From contig NZ_KE150266.1 of assembly GCF_000411155.1 (NCBI RefSeq), forward strand, positions 558,001-622,000: a stretch of DNA of 64,000 bases, given 5' to 3'. The DNA comes from Gleimia europaea ACS-120-V-Col10b (GTDB lineage Bacteria; Actinomycetota; Actinomycetes; Actinomycetales; Actinomycetaceae). Positions 52,389 to 60,926 of this stretch are shown in pieces. Within the stretch, counting starts at the first letter, position 1; each line of letters opens with the position of its first letter. Below the pieces are notes generated by a model, which did no database searches, had not been told where the DNA came from, and worked only from the letters and a program-made list of their open reading frames with translations. The translations under genes were made by a program, and so were the position numbers.

Positions 52389-53072
52389 TTACGCCGGCGT
52401 TCCACCCGCGCGGTAACCCACGCCCCGAACGGTAACAATAAGCTCCGGACGCTCCGGATCGTGCTCAATCTTTGCCCGCAAACGCTGCACGTGCACATTC
52501 ACCAGTCGCGTGTCCGCCGCATGTCGGTAACCCCACACGTCCTCGAGTAGCTCCTCGCGCGAAAAAACCTTCCACGGCGCCCTTGCCAAAGCCACAAGCA
52601 GATCAAACTCAAGCGGCGTCAACGCAATCGGGATACCCGCGCGAGTAACCTGGTGGCCCGGCACATCGACCTCAAGATCACCAATCTTCAAAACCTCATC
52701 GACATGCTCTTCCCGACCTCGCAAACGCGCCTTCACTCGCGCCACGAGCTCCTTTGGCTTAAACGGTTTCGGAACGTAATCGTCCGCGCCCGCCTCCAAG
52801 CCAACAACCACGTCGGTAGTATCAGAACGCGCGGTTAGCATCACGATGGGTACGTCGGACTCGGCCCGGATTTCCTTACAAATCTGGATACCGTTCTTGC
52901 CCGGTAGCATCACATCCAGCAAAACCAAATCCGGCTTCACCTGGTGGAAAACCTCAACAGCCGTCTGGCCATCATGACAAAACGCGGTCTCGTACCCCTC
53001 CGAAGAAAGAACGAGGCCAATCATCTCTGCCAGGGCAACATCGTCGTCCACGACTAACACGATCGCATTCAT
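52389..53072 (-). CDS. mtrA: Response regulator MtrA
   Basis: OmpR-type regulator, essential in many actinobacteria. The receiver domain has the acidic pair at 9-11, the phosphoacceptor Asp53 (VLLDVMLPG), and Lys in PKPFKPKE. The winged-helix output domain (about 135-222) includes VFSREELLEDVWGYRHAADTRLVNVHVQRLR. It is 227 residues, the normal length, and begins the mtrA-mtrB-lpqB operon. Confidence 0.97.
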   Translation of the reverse strand: MNAIVLVVDDDVALAEMIGLVLSSEGYETAFCHDGQTAVEVFHQVKPDLVLLDVMLPGKNGIQICKEIRAESDVPIVMLTARSDTTDVVVGLEAGADDYVPKPFKPKELVARVKARLRGREEHVDEVLKIGDLEVDVPGHQVTRAGIPIALTPLEFDLLVALARAPWKVFSREELLEDVWGYRHAADTRLVNVHVQRLRAKIEHDPERPELIVTVRGVGYRAGGTPA

Positions 53073-53128
53073 ATAACGATATTGTCACGACGCCCCGAAT
53101 TTTTCACGCGTTAGCGGCTGGAGCGGCG

Positions 53129-53530
53129 TTAGTGTGATGCGTCTCCATCTTCCACTCCGCCCTCAACCACGCGGAAATTAGCACGCCGGTTCTTAACGCG
53201 CATGGACTCCGACTTGACCGCAGGAGGCTGCGAAGCGGGGCTTCTGCGCGGCGCGGGGCGGCTGCCCACCTCGCGAACAATATCTGCCAGCGCCATCAAA
53301 TCATCCGGCGAGGGTGGCGCGGGCTCAAAATTCGCGGCCAGGCGAATCACCTGCCAGCCGCGCGGGGCCGTGAAATTGTTAGCGTGCATTTCACAAAGCT
53401 CCATGGTTCCTGGCTCACGCGAAGGCGAAAGCGGCCCCAAAACCGCGGTGGCCTCCGAATAGTCGTAGGTCAAAGTAGCCACCGCAGGCTCATTACAAGT
53501 GGTTTTACTACACGCACGCATCGCATTCAC
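53129..53530 (-). CDS. DUF3499 family protein
   Basis: A 133-residue protein with a putative zinc site: Cys7 and Cys12 (CSKTTC), Cys46 and His49 (CEMH). The N-terminal MNAMRACSKTTC segment and SEATAVLGPLSPSREPGTMELCEMH match the DUF3499 family, including M. tuberculosis Rv3258c. GTG at 53530 gives the family N-terminus. The C-terminal half is basic and disordered. Function unknown. Divergent from the metallopeptidase-fold gene. Confidence 0.88.
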   Translation of the reverse strand: MNAMRACSKTTCNEPAVATLTYDYSEATAVLGPLSPSREPGTMELCEMHANNFTAPRGWQVIRLAANFEPAPPSPDDLMALADIVREVGSRPAPRRSPASQPPAVKSESMRVKNRRANFRVVEGGVEDGDASH

Positions 53531-53599
53531 ATCCCAAGGATAGGAGAACTAGAGCGCTTGCACTACCTCTCCACGCGGAGCGTGGGTAAAGTAAGTCCC

Positions 53600-54043
53600 A
53601 TGCGCCAAACTAGAAGACGCCGTGACCGGCACGGAAGAGGAAGTCGCGGGCCCCTCTTTGTTCCCGGCATCCCTGCACGAGCTAACTGGCGCGAATCCTT
53701 TGACCAAATCGTGGCCCTGCAGGTCAGTGAAATAACTGCGCGCCACCCAGAACTTGCACGCATCGAGATTGGTATCGACGAAGTTCCGGCCTCAAACCCG
53801 GCATCGTGGGAACACCACTCCGTTGTCTTGTGCCGCACGTTCGCCGAAAACCGGCTTGCGCGCCTCGCGCCCCGCCTCGTCCTCTACCGCCTACCCATTC
53901 AGGCGCGGGCCGGGCGCATTTCCGTGCGACAAATGGGCTCCCCGCTGCATGCCCTCGTGCGCGGACTGCTGGTGGAAAACCTGTCGGCACTCAGCGGGCT
54001 TTCCATGGAGGAAATCCACGGCGGCCCCATCGAAGAGATATAG
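53600..54043 (+). CDS. Rv3259-like zincin-fold protein, no HExxH
   Basis: A 147-residue member of the family annotated as metallopeptidase in actinobacteria (Rv3259-like). The segment expected to carry HExxH reads LHALVRGLLVENL, so the Glu and second His are missing and protease activity is unlikely. The sequence otherwise has the VPGIPARANWRESFDQIV start, and the C-terminus GLSMEEIHGG. I chose ATG at 53600: TAAAGT lies just upstream at the right distance for a leaderless transcript. The frame is open upstream to 53384, but the DUF3499 gene overlaps there. Confidence 0.75.
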   Translation: MRQTRRRRDRHGRGSRGPLFVPGIPARANWRESFDQIVALQVSEITARHPELARIEIGIDEVPASNPASWEHHSVVLCRTFAENRLARLAPRLVLYRLPIQARAGRISVRQMGSPLHALVRGLLVENLSALSGLSMEEIHGGPIEEI

Positions 54044-54077
54044 CAACCCGATTACCGTCAGCGCGGCGTCCCAGCCC

Positions 54078-55484
54078 TTAACGAGGAGCCACGAAACGGA
54101 ACGTAGGTGTTCCCGAAGTGGAATCTTGTAGTGCAAGCGCAGAAATCAGATTGCCCGAGGCAACCTCAGCAATCGCATTCACGGACGCATGCACGGGCGC
54201 ATCGGCATCAATCTTGAGGTCTGATCCGGTCACGGCCTGGCTGATCGTATGCCCTGCTACGAGAGTGGTTTCCTTGCCGTTCACCCGCACTGCCACGTCC
54301 TCATCACCGGAATTGGACAGGTAGAGCGCGTAGGAAACACCCGGCGCCGCAGGAAGAGACTCGCGGAAGGTCACTGCCGCCTCCGCCGGCATCCACACGA
54401 CCCTGTCAGCGAGCGCTTTTCCATCTTGATCCTTCTGCCCATTCATATAGCCGGATGCGGAAGCGAGGAGCACCTCGCTCGATTCTACGAGCACGCTCGC
54501 ATAATCATCCTCGATACCGTCGAGATTCAGTTGGAACACTGCTCTGGGGTCAATTACGACATCATCGCCGCCAGGTAGCGACTTCTTACCCTTTTGCGTG
54601 AGCACACTGAGCGTGACCTGTGCTTCGTCCTCGCCCACGTTTTGCAAACGTAGCTTCGGCTCTTCGATCCCCTTCACGATTCCAGAGATGAGGGCGGTTC
54701 TGGCAGCGCCTCCCGACCCGGTCACATGGTCGAGGCCGCGCGGAGTGAGGCCAGCGGTGCTAATGGTGCGGATCGTTGCGGCCACTCCTGGGCCGGACGC
54801 CTGCACGCGGAGTCCCAAGCGGTCCTCATCGGGGAAGAACGCGGCGAGGTTCACCGTCTCGGTTGATCCTGCGCGCACAGTGAAAGTGGGTTCACCTTCG
54901 ACCGGGCCAGTGCTCGACCATCCGTGCAAGGTCACCTCGGACGCCTGCTTCGACGGGTTCATGACCGTGAGCAAAGCGGCCTCACCAACCGTGGTTGCGC
55001 CCACGTTAAGCCAAGAATCGTTGCGGGCCGTCTGACACTGATCCAATACCAGGCCGCGCACGTCCTCGGTATCAACCTGGCCGACAATGGCTGAGGGAGC
55101 CTTGGTTTCTACCGTGGAGTGCACCGATAGGCCGATCGGGTTTTTCGACTCAAACTCGATACCGCCATCACCCTTTGCCCCAGTAATCTCTTTGCCAGTT
55201 GCAAGATCTACAGCCCGCGCTAGCTCTACTCCCGGAATATCCTGCACAGACACCTTGGTGGGGGTCTTGTTGCCGAACTCGGTTTCGATACCAGTAGCGC
55301 ATGCGAGCTCGTAGGTTTGGTCAGGTAGGGTCACTACCTCGGATATCTGGCGGCCAACGTCCTGACCGAAATCAATACTGGACTCGGCAGTTGCAACTAC
55401 GCCGAGCGCCGCCACGGCGAGCGCGGCGGTTAGCGCGGCACCACCTGCCCGAGTAGCTGATCGGGCTGACCACTTATGCTTCAT
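54078..55484 (-). CDS. DUF5719 family secreted or anchored protein
   Basis: A 468-residue protein with an N-terminal hydrophobic signal or anchor (GGAALTAALAVAALGVVATA) and a repeat-like beta-rich body. The DUF5719 family is found after large membrane glycosyltransferases in actinobacteria; its role is not known, though envelope location is clear. ATG at 55484 is preceded by AAGGAGG. Its start overlaps the end of the glycosyltransferase gene by 11 bases. Confidence 0.82.
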   Translation of the reverse strand: MKHKWSARSATRAGGAALTAALAVAALGVVATAESSIDFGQDVGRQISEVVTLPDQTYELACATGIETEFGNKTPTKVSVQDIPGVELARAVDLATGKEITGAKGDGGIEFESKNPIGLSVHSTVETKAPSAIVGQVDTEDVRGLVLDQCQTARNDSWLNVGATTVGEAALLTVMNPSKQASEVTLHGWSSTGPVEGEPTFTVRAGSTETVNLAAFFPDEDRLGLRVQASGPGVAATIRTISTAGLTPRGLDHVTGSGGAARTALISGIVKGIEEPKLRLQNVGEDEAQVTLSVLTQKGKKSLPGGDDVVIDPRAVFQLNLDGIEDDYASVLVESSEVLLASASGYMNGQKDQDGKALADRVVWMPAEAAVTFRESLPAAPGVSYALYLSNSGDEDVAVRVNGKETTLVAGHTISQAVTGSDLKIDADAPVHASVNAIAEVASGNLISALALQDSTSGTPTFRFVAPR

Positions 55485-58400
55485 TCTGGCGCCTCCTTCT
55501 GCGGATCGGCACGCCAGCAATCAGCAGGCTGACAATCGAAAGAGCACTAAGCCCCCACCAAAGAGGCATCCATTCGTCGTGGTAGGCAACCTTGACCAGG
55601 CCCTTCGCCCCGTCCAGTTTGAATGCCTGCTGCCAGCCGTGGTTCGCGGCCTCCAAAAGCTCTGCACCAGCCGTAGCGCGCCAGTTGGCATCCGCACGTT
55701 CTGACAGCACCAGCGTGGCCCCCTCGCCATATTCATACTTTGACAAGTCAATGGATGCGCCAATGAGGCCAGAGGGGACGGGCGTGATTTTGCCGGAGTC
55801 GTCGATGTACATGCGGGCGGGCTCTAAGCCCGAGGGGCGGACGCGCCACAGCAGTCCAGCTTCGGATTCGCCCGCTCGCTCTAGGGATTCGTTGGAGTCG
55901 AGGGCTGTCTGCGCGGCCGTGTAGGACGTACCTTCCCCCGACAGCGCGATCTGATCCACCGCAAAACCCAGCAGACCGGTTGGCTCGGAGTTGTTGAGAA
56001 CCTCGGCTACTGCACGCGCAAAATCAGCATCCGCCTCATCCGCATTTGCCAGCGCCTGCGCGACCTCACCCGGGGGAAGATACTGCATGTTGATAGCACT
56101 TTCGAGGCGGAACCGGGCAGAGGAGTCGCCGAGTTCAACGCCGTCACCGCGACGAAGCTGGGCCCGCACCCCCTCGTCATTGACATGTAGCACGAGGAAG
56201 CGGGCGCGGCGCGGGTAGTTTTGAGCGTACTGTGCGGCGGCTGGCGTCTCATATTCAGGGGCGCCAGTGATCACGCGCGGACGCGTCCCATCAGGTGTGA
56301 TCCCCGCAGCCCAAACCACAATCGGACTTAGCGCCACCACGAGCGTCAAAACCAGGCCCGCAGTTGCGAGCGGCCAAATGATTCGCTCCAGAACGCTCAC
56401 CCGCAGCTTTGGGGCTGGTGCCGCAGTTTCTGCCGCTTCCTCCCCTTGCTTGCTTTCAGACTCGTCTTGTTCGGTTTCAGCGTCAGGGCGTGCGCTATCA
56501 ACTTCGACAATCTGGGCCTCCGCCTCGCTGGAAGCGGCGCTCTTGGGCACGTTGCGTTGCGAGCGTTCCTTGGCTTTCAGGCGGCGTTTCGTCGCAACGT
56601 CCAGGCGGCGGCGAGAACGGTAGGAGTAGAGGCGTTCTTGCAACACCAAGGGTCGGAGCAGGCCCGCCCAAGCGGCGATCATACAAATACCCGCGATAGA
56701 AAGGGCCGGGCCCGGCCACGCGCTGACCAATGACCCATCAAAGGCGATTACCGTACGAGAAGCCACGATCGCGATAACAAAGGCGATCGTGCCCGTCAGG
56801 TAGAAAAAGCGGGTGCGAAACCAGGGGCGAGAAAAGTTCAGGAGCGCCAACGTTGCGCCAAGGACGCAGAGGGCGCCGGGAGCAAGCGCCAGCCACACGT
56901 CCGCGCTACGCGGATCCAGCGCCATGTTTTCGGGCATTCCGAGCACACTCAGCCAAGTTGGGGCGGCGTCGAAGGCGAGCGGGCGACCCGATTCTGCAAG
57001 CAGGAAGCGCAGTGCCCGCGAACCTCCAAACTGGGCGGCCGCGATCCACGTGGGCAACATGATTGCCAAAGGCGGCACTGCGGCGAGGAGCGTGAGTTTC
57101 CATTTGCGGGGCCGCACCACCAACTGCACGATCGTGAACAGCACTAGCGCCAGGCCGGTCCAAGTAGCAGCGGCAACCACCACCACTAGGGCAGCCGATG
57201 CGAGCGCAGCGTAGCTGGTGGCTAGCGTACGATCTTGCACTTCAAGCTCGCCATCTTCCGCGCCGCGAATCCGCAGGGTGGCGCCCAGGTTCAGCATGCG
57301 CATCCACCCTAGTAACACCAGAGGAACAGCCACATGCACCATCACGCCGGCCATGCGCCCATCAGACCAAGCCAACAAGAATGTGGGAAGCGCAATCCAT
57401 ATGGTTGCGAAGGCGAACCTCCATACCGGACGGTGCGTGAGCGTACTTGCCGCCCAAAACATCGCAAGCCAAGCGGCCAAGGGGGATAGTAGCCAGAATC
57501 CCACGAGCAGGGTTTTGGGACTTACGCCAACGAGGGCAAACGGGGCGGCAAGTAGCGCCCAAATCATAAGGAGCGGGTCGCCTGGCCCCGCAGCTCCCGC
57601 TCCGCCAACAACCCAGCCAGCCCACGCCTCATGCCAAAGCTTTGTAAATGAGGTTGGCAGATTAGCCCACGCCCCACCCGTGATGCCGCCGGTAAGTCCG
57701 CTACTGGTGAAGACAAGCGCAACGAGTAGTAGCAACGCTCCAGCTCCGCCAGCAACGTTTACCGCAATCTTGTGTTCGCGAAGAAGTCTTGCCGCCACCG
57801 GTTCAAGCACTTCAACAGGTTTGGGTTCGCGCTCTTTTTTAGCCAGCGTGCGCTTGGCCTTGGTGATCTTTAAGTTTGATTCTTCGAGGTCGGCCAAAGC
57901 TTTCGCGGGAACCTTGCGTGTGCGCGCGAGGCGCCGTCGCGCCGACATCGCCTGAGGGATCTTACTAAACGCCCAGGCAAAGCCAACCAGTTCTTGCCAG
58001 GCAAGGTCGCCTTGCTTAGTAAACAGGCGCATCAGTGCGCGTGCGAGCGACCAAAACGGTAGCGAAACCAGCATGAGCGCGAACAAGACCGGCGGGTTTG
58101 CAACCATCGCGTTGTACAGTTGTGCTCCCCGGCGCAGGCCGAACGAACGGTTGATGTCCGCCTCCTCGCCCCCACGCACATCCCGAAAACTTCCGCGAGC
58201 ATGCGCCACTTTTGCTCCGGGAGCCACCACTGTACGGTATCCAAGTTGGCGCGTGCGCCGACACAGCTCAAGACCATCACCGAAAGGCCCAAGTACCGGA
58301 TCTGGCCCGTCGGTTAGCTCCCACACCGCTGAACGAATAAGCATGCCAGCCGTACCAACCGCAAGGACATCCGAGTCTGAATCGTGCTGGCCCTGGTCAA

Positions 58401-58842
58401 TCTCACCGGGCAACAAATAATCAAGGCGGCGCCCCGAACGCGACGCCCGCACGCCTACCTCAAGCAAACGCGTGGAGTCAGACCACGCTACCTGTTTGGG
58501 CCCAACAATCCCTACAGTTAAACCGCGAACGCCCTCGGCAACAAGATGTGCAAGCGCATCCGCAAAAGGCGCGCTATCGTCATGCAGCGTCCACAGCCAC
58601 TGCGACTGCATTATTGAAGGATCCGCAGCTACCGCCTCGCGAATCGCATCACCGAAGTTCTTTGCGCGCGGCGCGTCGATGACCTCAATACCGTCAATCT
58701 GCGGGAACGCTTCTTTCCCGACGCGTACTATCACAATGCGCTGCGGGATGCGGGACTGGCCTAAAACCGCGTCAAGAGTGCGGCGCAAAAACGGCGAATT
58801 CGCGCCAGAAACGATTAGTGCTGCAACGCTTTGGTCAGCCAC
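55474..58842 (-). CDS. Very large membrane glycosyltransferase (GT2 plus polytopic domain)
   Basis: A 1122-residue protein. The first 230 residues form a GT2 domain (VAALIVSGANSPFLRRTLDAVLGQSRIP and LWTLHDDSAPF in place of the usual DxD). After two cytoplasmic helices comes a polytopic region with about ten hydrophobic segments (residues about 370-830), and a C-terminal extracytoplasmic domain of about 250 residues ending with one more helix and a basic tail (GVPIRRRRRQNEA). It probably assembles or modifies an envelope polysaccharide with a lipid-linked donor. Coupled to DUF5719 and 10 bases downstream of whiB. Confidence 0.83.
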   Translation of the reverse strand: MADQSVAALIVSGANSPFLRRTLDAVLGQSRIPQRIVIVRVGKEAFPQIDGIEVIDAPRAKNFGDAIREAVAADPSIMQSQWLWTLHDDSAPFADALAHLVAEGVRGLTVGIVGPKQVAWSDSTRLLEVGVRASRSGRRLDYLLPGEIDQGQHDSDSDVLAVGTAGMLIRSAVWELTDGPDPVLGPFGDGLELCRRTRQLGYRTVVAPGAKVAHARGSFRDVRGGEEADINRSFGLRRGAQLYNAMVANPPVLFALMLVSLPFWSLARALMRLFTKQGDLAWQELVGFAWAFSKIPQAMSARRRLARTRKVPAKALADLEESNLKITKAKRTLAKKEREPKPVEVLEPVAARLLREHKIAVNVAGGAGALLLLVALVFTSSGLTGGITGGAWANLPTSFTKLWHEAWAGWVVGGAGAAGPGDPLLMIWALLAAPFALVGVSPKTLLVGFWLLSPLAAWLAMFWAASTLTHRPVWRFAFATIWIALPTFLLAWSDGRMAGVMVHVAVPLVLLGWMRMLNLGATLRIRGAEDGELEVQDRTLATSYAALASAALVVVVAAATWTGLALVLFTIVQLVVRPRKWKLTLLAAVPPLAIMLPTWIAAAQFGGSRALRFLLAESGRPLAFDAAPTWLSVLGMPENMALDPRSADVWLALAPGALCVLGATLALLNFSRPWFRTRFFYLTGTIAFVIAIVASRTVIAFDGSLVSAWPGPALSIAGICMIAAWAGLLRPLVLQERLYSYRSRRRLDVATKRRLKAKERSQRNVPKSAASSEAEAQIVEVDSARPDAETEQDESESKQGEEAAETAAPAPKLRVSVLERIIWPLATAGLVLTLVVALSPIVVWAAGITPDGTRPRVITGAPEYETPAAAQYAQNYPRRARFLVLHVNDEGVRAQLRRGDGVELGDSSARFRLESAINMQYLPPGEVAQALANADEADADFARAVAEVLNNSEPTGLLGFAVDQIALSGEGTSYTAAQTALDSNESLERAGESEAGLLWRVRPSGLEPARMYIDDSGKITPVPSGLIGASIDLSKYEYGEGATLVLSERADANWRATAGAELLEAANHGWQQAFKLDGAKGLVKVAYHDEWMPLWWGLSALSIVSLLIAGVPIRRRRRQNEA

Positions 58843-58852
58843 TTAGGAAGCC

Positions 58853-59134
58853 TTACACTGCGCGGCGCTTGAGCCGGCGGCGTTCGCGCTCCGACATTCC
58901 ACCCCAAATTCCAAAGCGCTCGTCATTTTCAAGGGCATATTCGAGGCACTGGGCCCGCACGTCGCAAGAAGCGCACACCGCTTTTGCCTCTCTCGTGGAG
59001 CCGCCCTTTTCTGGGAAGAAAGCTTCCGGATCCGTCTGTGCGCAAAGAGCCTGCTCTTGCCAAGCGAGAGGACCATCATCAAGGTACGCGCTTTCGTCAA
59101 ATGAAAGCGGCCCCTCACCGAGAATATTCCACAC
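58853..59134 (-). CDS. whiB: WhiB-family iron-sulfur regulator
   Basis: A 93-residue WhiB protein with the four [4Fe-4S] cysteines Cys31, 54, 57 and 63 (C...CASC...C), the GIWGGMSERERRRLKRR turn and basic tail. The size and neighbourhood suit WhiB2/WhmD, which acts in cell division and septation with other regulators. GTG start with GAGGGG upstream. Divergent from the TIGR03089 gene, with 225 bases between. Confidence 0.95.
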   Translation of the reverse strand: MWNILGEGPLSFDESAYLDDGPLAWQEQALCAQTDPEAFFPEKGGSTREAKAVCASCDVRAQCLEYALENDERFGIWGGMSERERRRLKRRAV

Positions 59135-59170
59135 GGTTTTCCCCTCACTTAGATATCGTCTTAATGAATT

Positions 59171-59180
59171 ACACGCGTGT
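59171..59180. repeat. Palindrome ACACGCGTGT in the whiB upstream region
   Basis: A perfect ten-base palindrome about 40 bases before the whiB start, in an AT-rich stretch that probably holds promoters for whiB and the divergent TIGR03089 gene. It may be a regulator-binding site; the protein is unknown. Confidence 0.35.
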
Positions 59181-59359
59181 TATACACAATAGTCAAATGG
59201 AATGGTGTAAAGAAAGTCTTTGAGAAATTTTGCACTCCCCCAGCCCCTAATTTTCATTTGATATTGAGCACACTCATTTCTTAGTACGAGATTCCGAGAC
59301 ACTTCATATGGTGCCAACTCGCGCATGACATCGCGCTTAGCCTGTGAGAATCTAAAGGC

Positions 59360-60004
59360 ATGCTTGAGCCTAAAGTTTTGACCTGGATGGAATCCACGCC
59401 CTCGGCCGTACTGACTTGGTACGCAAAATCAGGACGCCTCGAATTCACTGGACCAGTCATGGCGCGCTGGCTTGCAAAAACTGCGAACTACGTTGACGAG
59501 GTGCTCGGCGGGGATCAACCCGGTGTTGCCCTCGCGCTTCCCCCATCTTGGCGAACCCTGGTGTGGGCTACCGGCGCGGGGTTTGCGGGCGGTAGTGTAT
59601 CCATCACCGCCAAACCCGACCTTTCCAGTTACGACATTTTCGTAACCAGTAGTGAGGCCGAGGCTGACGCAGCCGCAGCTGACGATCCAGGACTGATCGT
59701 GTTGCTACAGGACCTGGGAATGATGGCGCTGGGGTGGAGCGGAGATCTGCCGGAAGGCGTTGGCGACGCAATCGCGGAGGTGGGCGGCCAACCTGATGGG
59801 CTCGCGTTCGCTGAGGCATTTCCCGCCCAGCTCCCAAAGGGCGAGCTCAGCGCCTCCCTCGAGGCCGGCAACCAGCCGGTGGTGATACACGGCGAACCCT
59901 ACATTGGGCTCATCTGGAACGCGTGGAGCGTTCAGCGGCCCGCTATCTGGATTGAACCTGGCCTAGACACTAACGCAATAATGGCGCAGGAAAACCTCGT
60001 CTAG
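59360..60004 (+). CDS. TIGR03089 family protein
   Basis: A 214-residue protein that resembles the N-terminal part of an AMP-dependent synthetase-like fold, without the AMP-binding motifs (no T[SG]-S-G-[ST]-T-G-x-P-K loop). The family TIGR03089 is restricted to actinobacteria and is adjacent to cell-envelope genes (for example Rv3268). Function is unknown. Standalone, with ATG at 59360, divergent from whiB, and convergent with the export operon. Confidence 0.8.
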   Translation: MLEPKVLTWMESTPSAVLTWYAKSGRLEFTGPVMARWLAKTANYVDEVLGGDQPGVALALPPSWRTLVWATGAGFAGGSVSITAKPDLSSYDIFVTSSEAEADAAAADDPGLIVLLQDLGMMALGWSGDLPEGVGDAIAEVGGQPDGLAFAEAFPAQLPKGELSASLEAGNQPVVIHGEPYIGLIWNAWSVQRPAIWIEPGLDTNAIMAQENLV

Positions 60005-60032
60005 TCTTCCTGCGCCCTCGCATGTTTCCGCG

Positions 60033-60926
60033 CTAAATGTCGGCTACAGTCCGCTTGCGCGGATGGAACACCAGTCCTTTCAAACCGGCCTTCACAAGGC
60101 GAAGCTTGAGGGATAGCGGTATCTGCTGGCCGCGCATTTGTTTCAGCATGCTCTCCCCAATTTGGGCGACCATGGCGGGGTTGCGTAGCGACCATGCGGC
60201 CGATACCTGGTTGCGCACGCCATACTCGAATTTCCAAATGTTCGACTCGTTGATTTGTCCGTAGTTCACGCCCAGGTTCTCCGCCAGCAGGTGATCAACC
60301 TTTGAGCTGGGAACGTAGATGCCGGGCCGGAATTTTGACAGGCGCGTGGTGTACTCGGCGTCGTCGTACCAAATGAAGTACTCGCGGTAAGGCAGGCCAA
60401 CTTCCTCAACTCCCTCGCGCGTGACGAGGCAGGACACGAACGAACACGACTTCACATCCACATACTTTTCCCCATCAATGAGGGGGCGAATCCAGTCCCA
60501 CACGGTTTCAGGCGAGTTCATCTCGCACATGCTGCCGTCCGTCCACAGCACGCTGGAACACGCGAATGAGGGCATGGCTCCGCGTCGTTTGGTGGCGGCC
60601 GCAACGCCGGAAAGTAGTTCTTCGAGGGCTTCGGGCTGTGGAACCGTATCATCATCCATCAACCAGAACGCGTCAAAATCACGCTTGTATGCTTCTTCGA
60701 TCCCCAGGGTGAAACCGCCCGCGCCTCCCGTATTGTTAACCGCCGTGATGACAGCGTGAGGGCGTTTCCACTCCCGGCCCAGCAAGTAATCGCGCGTATC
60801 ATCGGTTGAGGCGTTATTGATGACGAGGATCTTGTCAACTGGACGGGTTTGAGCTTCCAGGCCGGCGATTGTCTTTTCCAACAGTTTGCGGCGATTAAAC
60901 GTAACAACTACAGCTGCGACTTTCAC
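60033..60926 (-). CDS. GT2 family glycosyltransferase (GlfT1/rhamnosyltransferase-like)
   Basis: A 297-residue inverting GT2 enzyme that adds a sugar to a lipid-linked glycan in the cytoplasm. It has VVVTFNRRKLLEKTIAGLEAQT at the start, NNTGGAGGFTLG, and WLMDDDTVP as the DxD metal site. The GGAGGF loop resembles galactofuranosyl- and rhamnosyl-transferases (GlfT1, WbbL). It overlaps the previous gene stop by four bases (ATGA). Sugar and acceptor cannot be fixed from sequence. Confidence 0.87.
   Translation of the reverse strand: MKVAAVVVTFNRRKLLEKTIAGLEAQTRPVDKILVINNASTDDTRDYLLGREWKRPHAVITAVNNTGGAGGFTLGIEEAYKRDFDAFWLMDDDTVPQPEALEELLSGVAAATKRRGAMPSFACSSVLWTDGSMCEMNSPETVWDWIRPLIDGEKYVDVKSCSFVSCLVTREGVEEVGLPYREYFIWYDDAEYTTRLSKFRPGIYVPSSKVDHLLAENLGVNYGQINESNIWKFEYGVRNQVSAAWSLRNPAMVAQIGESMLKQMRGQQIPLSLKLRLVKAGLKGLVFHPRKRTVADI

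Noticed and set aside
53384-53599. Upstream extension of the Rv3259-like gene
   Set aside because: It overlaps the DUF3499 gene on the opposite strand and reads as basic low-complexity sequence.
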